DNA of 14,835 nucleotides from contig JAGBGW010000255.1 of the NCBI GenBank assembly GCA_017935825.1, forward strand, positions 1 through 14,835. Direction: 5' to 3'. Of this stretch, positions 6,707 to 12,983 are shown one piece after another. The first letter of the stretch is position 1. The number at the start of each line of letters is the position of its first letter. Below the pieces are notes generated by a model. That model did not search any database, had not been told where the DNA came from, and saw nothing but the letters and a program-made list of their open reading frames with translations. The DNA is from Clostridia bacterium. Its GTDB lineage: Bacteria; Bacillota; Clostridia; Christensenellales; Maliibacteriaceae. Made by a program: the position numbers and the translations under genes.

Positions 6707-8106
6707 GCCTGTGCCTCCTCATAGACGATTTTGTTCAGTGCGTTGAGATATGCGCGAACGCATGCGCCAAGGATGTCGGTGGAAATACCGCGGCCGCCGT
6801 AGAGCTTGCCTGCTGCGCGAAGGCGGATGAGGGCTGCGCCCATTGCCTCGCGGCCTTCGGTGACGGACTGGATCTGGAAATCGTCCAGCTCATAGTGCTG
6901 ACCGACGATCTGCTCGATGGCAAGGAATGCGGCATCAACGGGACCATCGCCCACAACGACGCTTTCAAAGACCTTGTCGTCACGGGTCAGGCGCAGATGG
7001 CAGGTGGCGCCGGTGACGTTGGAAGTATTGATCACATAGCTTTGCAGCTGATAAGTTGCAGGCACCTGCATGGCATAGCTTGCGATGATGGCATCAAGCT
7101 CCTTGAGGGAGACGTTCTTCTTATTTGCAATATTCTTGAAGGCTTCGTAGACATGCATGATGTCCTCGTCGCTCAAGTCATAGCCAAGCTTGCGGATGGC
7201 TGCGCTGACGGCGGTGACGTCGTCGTTGATGTTCAGCGACTCTGCATCGGAATAATCGCGCACACCGTTTTCGAAGGGAGAGTTCTTGCTCTTCTTTGCT
7301 TCGCTCATCCACTTGATCTGCTCGCAGGTGCGGGTAATACGGGTGGCATCGATCTGGGGTGCAACACCCATTTCGGCAGCGCGGGCGCGAAGCACGTTCT
7401 GTACGGATTCCACCAGCGGATATGCATTGTCACAAGCTGCAACCTTGATCTCGTTTGCACCTGCAGCAATGGCAGCGATGGCGCAAGCGCAGCTCATGTC
7501 CATAGCGTTGGAGCACTGCACGCCCTTGACCACGGATTCAAGTGCAGGAATCTGCGCCTTGACATCTTCAAGGAATGCACCCAGTTCCTGGGGAAGCATG
7601 GTACCTGCAGTGTCACACAGGGTGATCGCAGTTGCACCTGCCCCGATCGCAACATCGATGGTCTTGCAAAGGAAATCGAAGTTGGCACGGGTTGCATCGT
7701 CAGCCACAAATTCCACATCCGCGCAAAGGGATGCAGCCTTTTTGACCAGCACTTCCACCATAGCCTGTACCATGGGGGGCTTCTTTTTGCAGACATATTC
7801 CATGCGCACGGGGCTCATGGGTACGATGATGCTGATTCTGGGGTGCTTTGCTTCTTTTACAGCATCCCATGCCTTTTGCACGCCTTCTTCGCTCAGTGCA
7901 GCAGGAACACTTACCACTGCACGTTCCACAGCCGTGGCAACAGATTTAATCAACAGCGTATCGATGCGCACATCGTCGATGGGTGCAAGCTCAACGACAG
8001 AAACACCAAGGCGATCGATAAGCTTAGCAGCTTCGATCTTCTCACGGAAGCTCAGTGCGGAAGCACTGTAGCGAAGTGTCACATCGGCATAGTTCAATTT
8101 ACGCAT
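6703..8106 (-). CDS. LeuA-like protein: degenerate synthase domain with intact allosteric domain
   Basis: A 467-residue homologue of 2-isopropylmalate/citramalate synthase. Residues 5-260 are an HMGL-like TIM barrel and about 345-460 the LeuA allosteric domain, which is well kept (VVVGDGPVDA at 383-391, GRGISTDILGACVRAYLNAL at 438-457). The catalytic signature is not: the usual TLRDGEQ reads TLRYSAS (Arg12 kept, metal Asp changed to Tyr13), HxHND reads Q197-C-S199-N-A, and the ESGIHQDG region reads ENGVRD (279-284). Asn227 is kept. Loss of one Asp and both His metal ligands makes ordinary synthase activity doubtful; a leucine-sensing, scaffolding or altered catalytic role is possible. It is about 50 residues shorter than typical LeuA. 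AAGGAG at 8122-8117 supports the start. It is the first gene after a leucine T-box and overlaps the fusion gene by 4 bases. The frame is intact, so it is not a pseudogene. Confidence 0.88.
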   Translation of the reverse strand: MRKLNYADVTLRYSASALSFREKIEAAKLIDRLGVSVVELAPIDDVRIDTLLIKSVATAVERAVVSVPAALSEEGVQKAWDAVKEAKHPRISIIVPMSPVRMEYVCKKKPPMVQAMVEVLVKKAASLCADVEFVADDATRANFDFLCKTIDVAIGAGATAITLCDTAGTMLPQELGAFLEDVKAQIPALESVVKGVQCSNAMDMSCACAIAAIAAGANEIKVAACDNAYPLVESVQNVLRARAAEMGVAPQIDATRITRTCEQIKWMSEAKKSKNSPFENGVRDYSDAESLNINDDVTAVSAAIRKLGYDLSDEDIMHVYEAFKNIANKKNVSLKELDAIIASYAMQVPATYQLQSYVINTSNVTGATCHLRLTRDDKVFESVVVGDGPVDAAFLAIEQIVGQHYELDDFQIQSVTEGREAMGAALIRLRAAGKLYGGRGISTDILGACVRAYLNALNKIVYEEAQA

Positions 8107-8184
8107 GTTGGGTATTCTCCTTACAACTTAAAAATTTGATCGATCGTCGTTTTTCGGCAGTTTCACGGTGGTGTTTTTTGTAAT

Positions 8185-8217
8185 AAAAAACGCCCCGAGG
8201 CCAACTCAGCCTCGGGG
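8185..8217 (-). terminator. Intrinsic terminator of the T-box leader
   Basis: Arms CCCCGAGGC (8193-8201) and GCCTCGGGG (8209-8217) enclose a 7-base loop, with A6 at 8185-8190 giving a U-tract on the minus strand. It lies 15 bases after the T-box sequence, as usual for the regulated terminator of T-box leaders. Confidence 0.92.
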
Positions 8218-8461
8218 ACGAAAACGACGTTTCCGCGGTACCACCCCGCTTACCGCCGCGCCATACATTGCGGCGATCTCTCTTTCATGACTCCATCAAG
8301 TCCATAGCCTGTAACGGGGCGACCGTGATCTCCTACTCATCATCTTTTGGGAGACCCTGCTCGGGAGGGAGACTGCACATGATCTTCACCATCGGCTCAC
8401 AGCGACCGCCGACTCTCTGAAGGATTCCAACCACGGCATAATTCCGTCAAAGCATTTAGCA
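8185..8461 (-). promoter_or_regulatory. T-box riboswitch, leucine (CTC specifier)
   Basis: The roughly 275-base leader of the LeuA-like operon has T-box hallmarks on the minus strand: an AGAGAG and GTGAGCC-type Stem I, a specifier region reading CAGT-CTC-CCTCCC-GAGCAG, and the T-box itself, GGGGTGGTACCGCGG (8247-8233), followed by a terminator. Counting six bases back from the conserved GAG puts the specifier codon at 8371-8369, CTC, leucine. The variable base of the TGGNACC bulge is T (8240), which would pair with an A discriminator, as expected for tRNA-Leu. When uncharged tRNA-Leu binds, the antiterminator should form and the operon be transcribed. Leucine identity fits the LeuA-like first gene. 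The T-box call is very sure; the specifier alignment was done by eye. Confidence 0.92.
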
Positions 8462-8462
8462 T

Positions 8463-8497
8463 GGTGGTATCTTACCACCGATACCCCTTTGTGTCAA
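8463..8497 (-). promoter_or_regulatory. Consensus promoter of the T-box operon with a dyad across the -10
   Basis: TTGACA (8497-8492), a 17-bp spacer and TAAGAT (8474-8469) form a near-consensus sigma-A promoter that should start transcription near 8461, just ahead of Stem I. A perfect 7-bp inverted repeat, GGTGGTA / TACCACC (8463-8469 and 8473-8479, 3-base centre), spans the -10 and could be an operator. Confidence 0.82.
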
Positions 8498-8682
8498 GCA
8501 TTTTTGCCGCATCTTTTTCCGGTTAATATGAATTTTGTTCGGATAATATACAGAACATTCTATTCCTGCACACAGGAACTTCCAAATGTTTCACTTTGCT
8601 TTGTCACTTTATTCTGCCGTATGTTTATTCCGTCGTTTTGCTTGTCTGAACTGACATCTTCCCTTCTTGAAATTCAGTACGT

Positions 8683-8731
8683 TTGGCAGTATACTTGTAT
8701 TAAAAGTAATACTTTTCTTACTTTTTATACT
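8683..8731 (+). promoter_or_regulatory. Promoter/operator region of the abrB-like ABC operon
   Basis: A candidate promoter is TTGGCA (8683-8688), 18 bp, TAATAC (8707-8712). The same stretch carries repeated AGTA/TACT dyads: AGTATACT (8688-8695, a perfect palindrome), AAGTAATACTT (8704-8714, palindromic around one base) and TATACT (8726-8731). This is a likely operator, perhaps for the AbrB-like protein itself. Confidence 0.42.
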
Positions 8732-8748
8732 AAAATGAGGTGATACAG

Positions 8749-9048
8749 ATGAAATCTTCCGATCTGGAGCGTTACATCGGTCAGGTGCGTGTGGGCCCCA
8801 AGGGACAGATCGTGATCCCCAAGGAGATCCGCGAGATGTTTGGCATCGAGCCCGGCGACATGCTGATGATGTTTGCCGACAAAAAGCGCGGCATTGCAAT
8901 CGAACGGGCGAATATTTTGAACAAAATTGCAGATGCGGTGTTCAACCATCGCAGGCAGGATCTGCCTGACAATTACGCAGAGGCTACACCGGAATTTGCC
9001 GAGGCGATCCGTCAGGCAGAACAGGAGGATACACATGAATGCGATTGA
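8749..9048 (+). CDS. AbrB/SpoVT-type transcriptional regulator
   Basis: A 99-residue protein whose first half is an AbrB-type swapped-hairpin DNA-binding domain: GQVRVGPKGQIVIPKEIREM (11-30), then FGIEPGDMLMMF (31-42). The second half (about 53-99) is a polar, Glu/Ala-rich helical tail (NILNKIADAVFNHRR, EATPEFAEAIRQAEQE), probably for oligomerisation or ligand sensing. The frame could begin at GTG 8740, but a GAGGTG Shine-Dalgarno (8737-8742) fits the ATG at 8749, so I start there. Its last 14 bases overlap the ABC ATPase gene, whose AGGAGG lies inside this gene, so the two are translationally coupled. AbrB-like proteins fused in operons with ABC exporters usually control the exporter's own expression; here the upstream AGTA/TACT dyads are candidate sites. 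Confidence 0.9.
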   Translation: MKSSDLERYIGQVRVGPKGQIVIPKEIREMFGIEPGDMLMMFADKKRGIAIERANILNKIADAVFNHRRQDLPDNYAEATPEFAEAIRQAEQEDTHECD

Positions 9049-9754
9049 AATCAAAGGTCTGACTAAGCGTTATCGTGACGTAACTGCAGTGAATGACCTG
9101 AACCTTTGCGTTGAAGAAGGCGAGCTGTTTGCACTGCTTGGCGTCAATGGCGCAGGTAAAACCACCACCATCAAGATGCTTTCCTGCCTTCTCTCCCCCA
9201 CATCGGGCACAGCGAGCGTTTGCGGACACGACATCTTAGAAGACGCCATGTCTGTCAAGTCCGTCATCAACGTATCTCCCCAGGAGACAGCAGTGGCACC
9301 CAATCTCTCTGTACGGGAGAATCTGGAACTGATCTGCGGACTGTACGGCTTTGACAAGGAAAAGACCCGTCAAAAGACAGATGCCATCATTGGGCAGTTC
9401 AATCTTTCTTCCATCGTAAAGAAGCCTGCAAAGACCCTTTCGGGCGGCTGGCAGAGACGGCTTTCCATCGCCATGGCGCTGATTTCAGAACCCAAAGTAT
9501 TGTTCCTTGACGAACCCACACTGGGTCTTGACGTGTTGGCGCGCCGCGAGCTTTGGGAGGTGATCCGTGCGCTGAAAGGCAAAATCACCATCATTTTGAC
9601 CACCCACTATCTGGAAGAGGCGGAATCCCTCTGCGACCGCATCGCCATCATGCGAAGCGGCCAGCTGGCGGCCGTGGGTACGGCGCAGGAACTGATGGCA
9701 CAGGCAAATGCCGCCACCTTTGAAGATGCCTTTGTGGCACTTTGCACCAGATGA
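9035..9754 (+). CDS. ABC transporter ATP-binding protein (drug/ABC-2 export type)
   Basis: A 239-residue nucleotide-binding subunit of an ABC-2 exporter, cytoplasmic and acting as a dimer with the permease encoded next. Walker A GVNGAGKT (36-43), Q-loop Gln83 (VSPQET), signature LSGGWQ (135-140), Walker B VLFLDE (155-160), D-loop GLD (164-166) and switch His191 (TTHYLEE) are all present, so it should hydrolyse ATP. It resembles the multidrug/daunorubicin-resistance and antibiotic self-protection ATPases, which lack extra C-terminal domains. The chosen ATG has AGGAGG 6 bases upstream; an in-frame upstream extension lies inside the regulator gene and is rejected. It overlaps the abrB-like gene by 14 bases and is followed after 14 bases by the permease. 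The substrate is unknown. Confidence 0.95.
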   Translation: MNAIEIKGLTKRYRDVTAVNDLNLCVEEGELFALLGVNGAGKTTTIKMLSCLLSPTSGTASVCGHDILEDAMSVKSVINVSPQETAVAPNLSVRENLELICGLYGFDKEKTRQKTDAIIGQFNLSSIVKKPAKTLSGGWQRRLSIAMALISEPKVLFLDEPTLGLDVLARRELWEVIRALKGKITIILTTHYLEEAESLCDRIAIMRSGQLAAVGTAQELMAQANAATFEDAFVALCTR

Positions 9755-9768
9755 AGGAGGGCGATTTT

Positions 9769-10506
9769 ATGAAAATGCTGACCTTTGCAAAGCGCAACTT
9801 TAAGGAGATCATCCGCGACAAGCTGAATATCCTCTTTGGACTCGGTTTTCCGCTTATCGTACTGCTGCTTTTGTCCATCATCCAGTCCAATATCCCTGTG
9901 GAGCTGTTTGTCATTGAAAAGCTGGCACCCGGCATCTGTGTGTTCGGTCTTTCGTTTATCGCATTGTTCTCCGGTACGCTGATCGCCCGTGACAGAACAA
10001 GTGCACTGATGCTGCGGCTGTTCACATCCCCCATGGGTGCGGATGGGTTTATCCTTGGGTATCTGCTGCCCATGATTCCCTTTGCCATTGCGCAAAGTGC
10101 TGTCTGTCTTGGCGTGGCATTACTTTTGGGATTGGAATTCACCGCAAATCTTTTTGTCGTCATCGCAGTTCTTCTGCCTGCAGCATTGGTTTTCATCGCC
10201 ATCGGCCTTCTTTGCGGTACCGTCCTCAACGACAAGCAGGTGGGCGGTTTCTGCGGCGCACTGCTGACCAACGTATCGGCATGGCTGTCGGGCATCTGGT
10301 TTGATCTGGAACTGGTGGGCGGTGCATTTGAAAAAATCGCCAATGCACTTCCCTTTGCCCCTGCTGTCCGCGCCGCGCAGAATGCCTATGCAGGCAATTT
10401 CTCCGCCATTATGAGTGATCTTTGGATCGTCATTGCCTATGCAGTGGCTTTAACAACAATCGCTGTGATCATTTTTACAAGAAAAATGAAGGCGGATCAA
10501 AACTAA
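9769..10506 (+). CDS. ABC-2 type transporter permease
   Basis: A 245-residue integral membrane protein with six hydrophobic segments (about 19-39, 53-73, 93-120, 127-150, 157-178 and 219-238). The order and the ARDRTSALMLRLFTSPM block (73-89), which matches the conserved cytoplasmic loop of ABC-2 permeases before the third helix, identify it as the membrane partner of the preceding ATPase. The N-terminus begins with an amphipathic MKMLTFAKRNFKEIIRDK stretch typical of the family. AAGGAGG at 9754-9760 lies 8 bases before the ATG; an earlier in-frame ATG at 9742 falls within the ATPase gene and has no ribosome site. The operon ends at the terminator just downstream. Drug, peptide or lipid export is possible; nothing in the window tells which. 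Confidence 0.92.
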   Translation: MKMLTFAKRNFKEIIRDKLNILFGLGFPLIVLLLLSIIQSNIPVELFVIEKLAPGICVFGLSFIALFSGTLIARDRTSALMLRLFTSPMGADGFILGYLLPMIPFAIAQSAVCLGVALLLGLEFTANLFVVIAVLLPAALVFIAIGLLCGTVLNDKQVGGFCGALLTNVSAWLSGIWFDLELVGGAFEKIANALPFAPAVRAAQNAYAGNFSAIMSDLWIVIAYAVALTTIAVIIFTRKMKADQN

Positions 10507-10515
10507 GCCACAAAT

Positions 10516-10556
10516 AAAAAGACCTGTTCAACGATTTGTTGAACAGGTCTTTTGTT
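10516..10556. terminator. Bidirectional terminator between convergent genes
   Basis: A 12-bp perfect stem, 10521-10532 (GACCTGTTCAAC) with 10538-10549, and a 5-base loop. It is flanked by A5 (10516-10520) and a T-rich run (10550-10556), so it can stop both the plus-strand permease transcript and the minus-strand pilin transcript ending at 10562. Confidence 0.88.
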
Positions 10557-10561
10557 TTACT

Positions 10562-12859
10562 TTAGTCGTTTTTCTTCTTACTGCGGCCAGCGATCAGGAT
10601 CACGATCAATGCCACTGCGGATACAGCTGCAAGGATCATCCAAATCATCATACGATTATCATCACCGGTTTCGGGAGAACCGGGAACATCGCCGGGCTGA
10701 TCGGGCTGTTCGGGTGCAGTATAGGTGTTGCGGAAGATCAGTTCTTCCACAGACTCACCATCCACAGTCATTGCGGTTTCAGTAACCACAAGCTGACCGT
10801 CTTCGGGGTCGGTAACGACCACCTTGATGCAGTAAACTGTATCGTCATAGGTCATGCCTTCCGCCTGCACGGAATCATCTTCGACAACGATATAGTAGTA
10901 CTCGCCTGCCTGCGAGAAAGTCAGGTCTTCAAATACAAACTCGCCCTTTTCGTTGTTGGAGACGGTCTGCAATGCGTTACCTACAGGTTCAAACTCGTCG
11001 TCAGCAGCATATACCATGAAGCTGAACTGACCGGTCTGAAGCTGCGCACCGGTAAGTTCTTTTTCACCATGGAGGCGAAGGGATACAGGTGCGGGCTTGT
11101 AGCCATTGATGAAGGTGATATCCTTCTTTTCACCGTATGCGTTGGTGACGGTGACATCGGCCTTGAGTACACCTTCGTCATCGGTAACAACGATCTTGAC
11201 AAGGTAACGGGATGCGTCATAGGTAACACCGTTGAGTTTTTGCGATGCATCTTCCACGATAACATAATAGGAAGTACCGATCGTGGAGTACGTCAGTGTA
11301 TCAAACTTAAATACCGAGCCATCGTTTTGGACGCTGTCGATGGGTTCCGCATCTTCTGCAACGACAAAGTCCGCAGCAGTTTGATACAGATGGAAGGTAA
11401 ACTCACCATCTTTCAGTGTTCTGCCGGACAGGGTTTTCTCACCTGCAAGCTTCACCTGTGCATCGGTAGGATCATAGATGTTTGTGAAGGAAGCATTGTA
11501 AATCTCGGTAGCATCCTCAGGGATGACCAATTCTTCATCTTCCTGCAGCTGTTTCCAATCGTAGGCGTATACGCTGATGGTACCATCCAGATTATCCACA
11601 ACGGACATTTGGATCTTGTACTCGGTATCATCATAAGTATAGCCGCTGCCGCTTTCGCCGCATTCACGCAGGGTATAGACAAAATGCTGTCCTGCCGTAT
11701 CAGGCTCAAAGATCAGATGGATGGTGCTGCGGCCCTGTTCCCCTGTGGGATCAGAGGTCTTGACCACATTGCCCTCTGCATCCAGCAGTTCAAAGGTGAA
11801 GCCAGCAGGAAGCTTATTCTGACCGGAATTGTCATCCATGATCTTCTCGATCTGGATGCATGCAGCCACACTGCCTTCGGGTGCATACTTGTTTTCAAAG
11901 GCGATGGCAACATTCTGCTGCTCAACAGTGGTGTTGGAGGAAGAAGATACGATGGAATTGATCTCCAGTTCGCCATCCATATCCACATCGGTGATGGTAA
12001 TAGTAAACTCGCTTACTGCCTGGTCATAAGTCAGACCACCGATGGTACCTTCCACCTCATGTACGCGGAAACTATAGGTGCCGGGTGCAGAGAATGCAAA
12101 GCTTTGCATCAACTCGGTAAAATCGAACTTGTCAAAGTCAGGCTTGGGTACAAGAATCGTTTCCTCAGCATCTTCGGGATCAGGTTGTTCCACCATTTCG
12201 TAGGTGATGACCTGCTGACCAAGCGGCGCCCATACTTCATCCTGCAGAACAGAAAGTTCGAAGGTGAAGGAGTCGCCTTCCTGCCATTGACGACCGGTCA
12301 AGGTTTTTACGCCGGTGACGGTCAGATTGGAAGTATCCGCATTGGCAGGGATATAGTCATTGACAAACGTCAGGAGATTTTCCTGATACTTTTGCATCGT
12401 CACACTGCGGGATTCCGCATCCGGCAGGAAACCCGTACCGATGTTGACTTCGGTGACAGTAACGACGGTATCTTCTTCAATATCATACACAGTGGCACGT
12501 TCGTCAGGACCGATGGTCAGCGTAATGATGCCATGTCCATCGACCGTCATATCGCCCTGCGAGGTTTTGACCGTTTCACCAATATATTCGTCGCCAAGGT
12601 TTACCTCAAAGGTAAAGTCGATATCATCGGGAATCACATAAGTTTCGCCATAAGGATGGGTAACTGTCTTTTGAATGACCAGATCGCCGTCAGGGTTCAT
12701 ACCATTTAAAAAGATATTCACCAGCGTGGGCGTACCCGTCACCACATAAGCGTAGGTCGCCCCCACACTTACCGTGGCGATCAGAATCAGGCACAAAAGA
12801 AGCGTGATCTTCTTCGCCGTCCCGATCTTCAATATTCTATTTTTTAAGGCTCGAAACAT
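10562..12859 (-). CDS. Pilin-like surface protein with five isopeptide modules and SPETG anchor
   Basis: A 765-residue secreted protein. Residues 1-52 look like a SipW-dependent signal: basic start, hydrophobic core 19-36, then ATYAYVVTGTPTLVNIF, similar to TasA-family starts. Five beta-sandwich modules of the FctA/Spy0128 pilin type follow. Each has the Lys, Glu and Asn expected of a self-forming isopeptide bond: K64/E137/N167, K185/E268/N323, K339/E399/N460, K475/E536/N585 and K600/E660/N711, the Asn always in an F-x-N-x-Y motif closing the module. The end is a sortase signal: Pro-rich spacer, SPETG (728-732), helix 738-757, basic tail RSKKKND. No YPK pilin motif is seen, so it may be a tip or stalk adhesin rather than the polymerised shaft. 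AGGAGG lies 7 bases before the ATG. It is the downstream partner of the BspA-like gene. Confidence 0.9.
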   Translation of the reverse strand: MFRALKNRILKIGTAKKITLLLCLILIATVSVGATYAYVVTGTPTLVNIFLNGMNPDGDLVIQKTVTHPYGETYVIPDDIDFTFEVNLGDEYIGETVKTSQGDMTVDGHGIITLTIGPDERATVYDIEEDTVVTVTEVNIGTGFLPDAESRSVTMQKYQENLLTFVNDYIPANADTSNLTVTGVKTLTGRQWQEGDSFTFELSVLQDEVWAPLGQQVITYEMVEQPDPEDAEETILVPKPDFDKFDFTELMQSFAFSAPGTYSFRVHEVEGTIGGLTYDQAVSEFTITITDVDMDGELEINSIVSSSSNTTVEQQNVAIAFENKYAPEGSVAACIQIEKIMDDNSGQNKLPAGFTFELLDAEGNVVKTSDPTGEQGRSTIHLIFEPDTAGQHFVYTLRECGESGSGYTYDDTEYKIQMSVVDNLDGTISVYAYDWKQLQEDEELVIPEDATEIYNASFTNIYDPTDAQVKLAGEKTLSGRTLKDGEFTFHLYQTAADFVVAEDAEPIDSVQNDGSVFKFDTLTYSTIGTSYYVIVEDASQKLNGVTYDASRYLVKIVVTDDEGVLKADVTVTNAYGEKKDITFINGYKPAPVSLRLHGEKELTGAQLQTGQFSFMVYAADDEFEPVGNALQTVSNNEKGEFVFEDLTFSQAGEYYYIVVEDDSVQAEGMTYDDTVYCIKVVVTDPEDGQLVVTETAMTVDGESVEELIFRNTYTAPEQPDQPGDVPGSPETGDDNRMMIWMILAAVSAVALIVILIAGRSKKKND

Positions 12860-12910
12860 CTCGCAGCCTCCTTATATGCTTTTTCCTTTTGCCGTCATAG
12901 CTTTATGTCA

Positions 12911-12972
12911 GCAATCAAAGAGCACTTGCAAAAATGCTCCTTGATTGCCGCCCACCGCTAAAGGTGGGTGGC
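12911..12972 (-). repeat. Two abutting hairpins between the surface protein genes
   Basis: In minus-strand RNA the first hairpin pairs 12972-12963 with 12956-12947 (GCCACCCACC / GGTGGGCGGC, one A-C mismatch, 6-base loop), directly after the BspA-like stop. The second pairs 12948-12935 with 12924-12911, a 14-bp stem complete with one G-U pair. They share two bases. Neither is followed by a U-run, so they are not ordinary terminators; an mRNA processing or stability element, or a remnant of an IS200/IS605-like end, are alternatives. Confidence 0.55.
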
Positions 12973-12983
12973 AGTTCAGGATT

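Noticed and set aside
4160..6724. 854-codon open frame on the plus strand opposite the fusion gene
   Set aside because: Its composition is His/Gly/Val-rich and low in motifs, typical of an antisense reading of a gene with strong third-base preference. The minus strand holds every ligase motif.
6703..8106. Pseudogene status for the LeuA-like gene
   Set aside because: The frame is full and the start, ribosome site and allosteric domain are intact. The changes are concentrated at catalytic sites, which suggests altered function rather than decay.
6895..8139. 414-codon plus-strand frame opposite the LeuA-like gene
   Set aside because: No recognisable domain and unusual Cys/His content; it is the shadow of the real gene.
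8523..8560. LexA-like site suggested by the TGTTC...GAACA arms
   Set aside because: Arms are only 5 bp with a 12-base gap and do not match the Gram-positive CGAAC-N4-GTTCG box.
8609..8899. 96-codon minus-strand frame over the AbrB-like gene
   Set aside because: Cys/Arg/Ser-rich sequence without ribosome site; it overlaps the clear AbrB DNA-binding domain on the plus strand.
11069..12709. 546-codon plus-strand frame opposite the pilin-like gene
   Set aside because: No domain or plausible ribosome site, and it lies entirely within a well-supported minus-strand gene with five recognisable modules.
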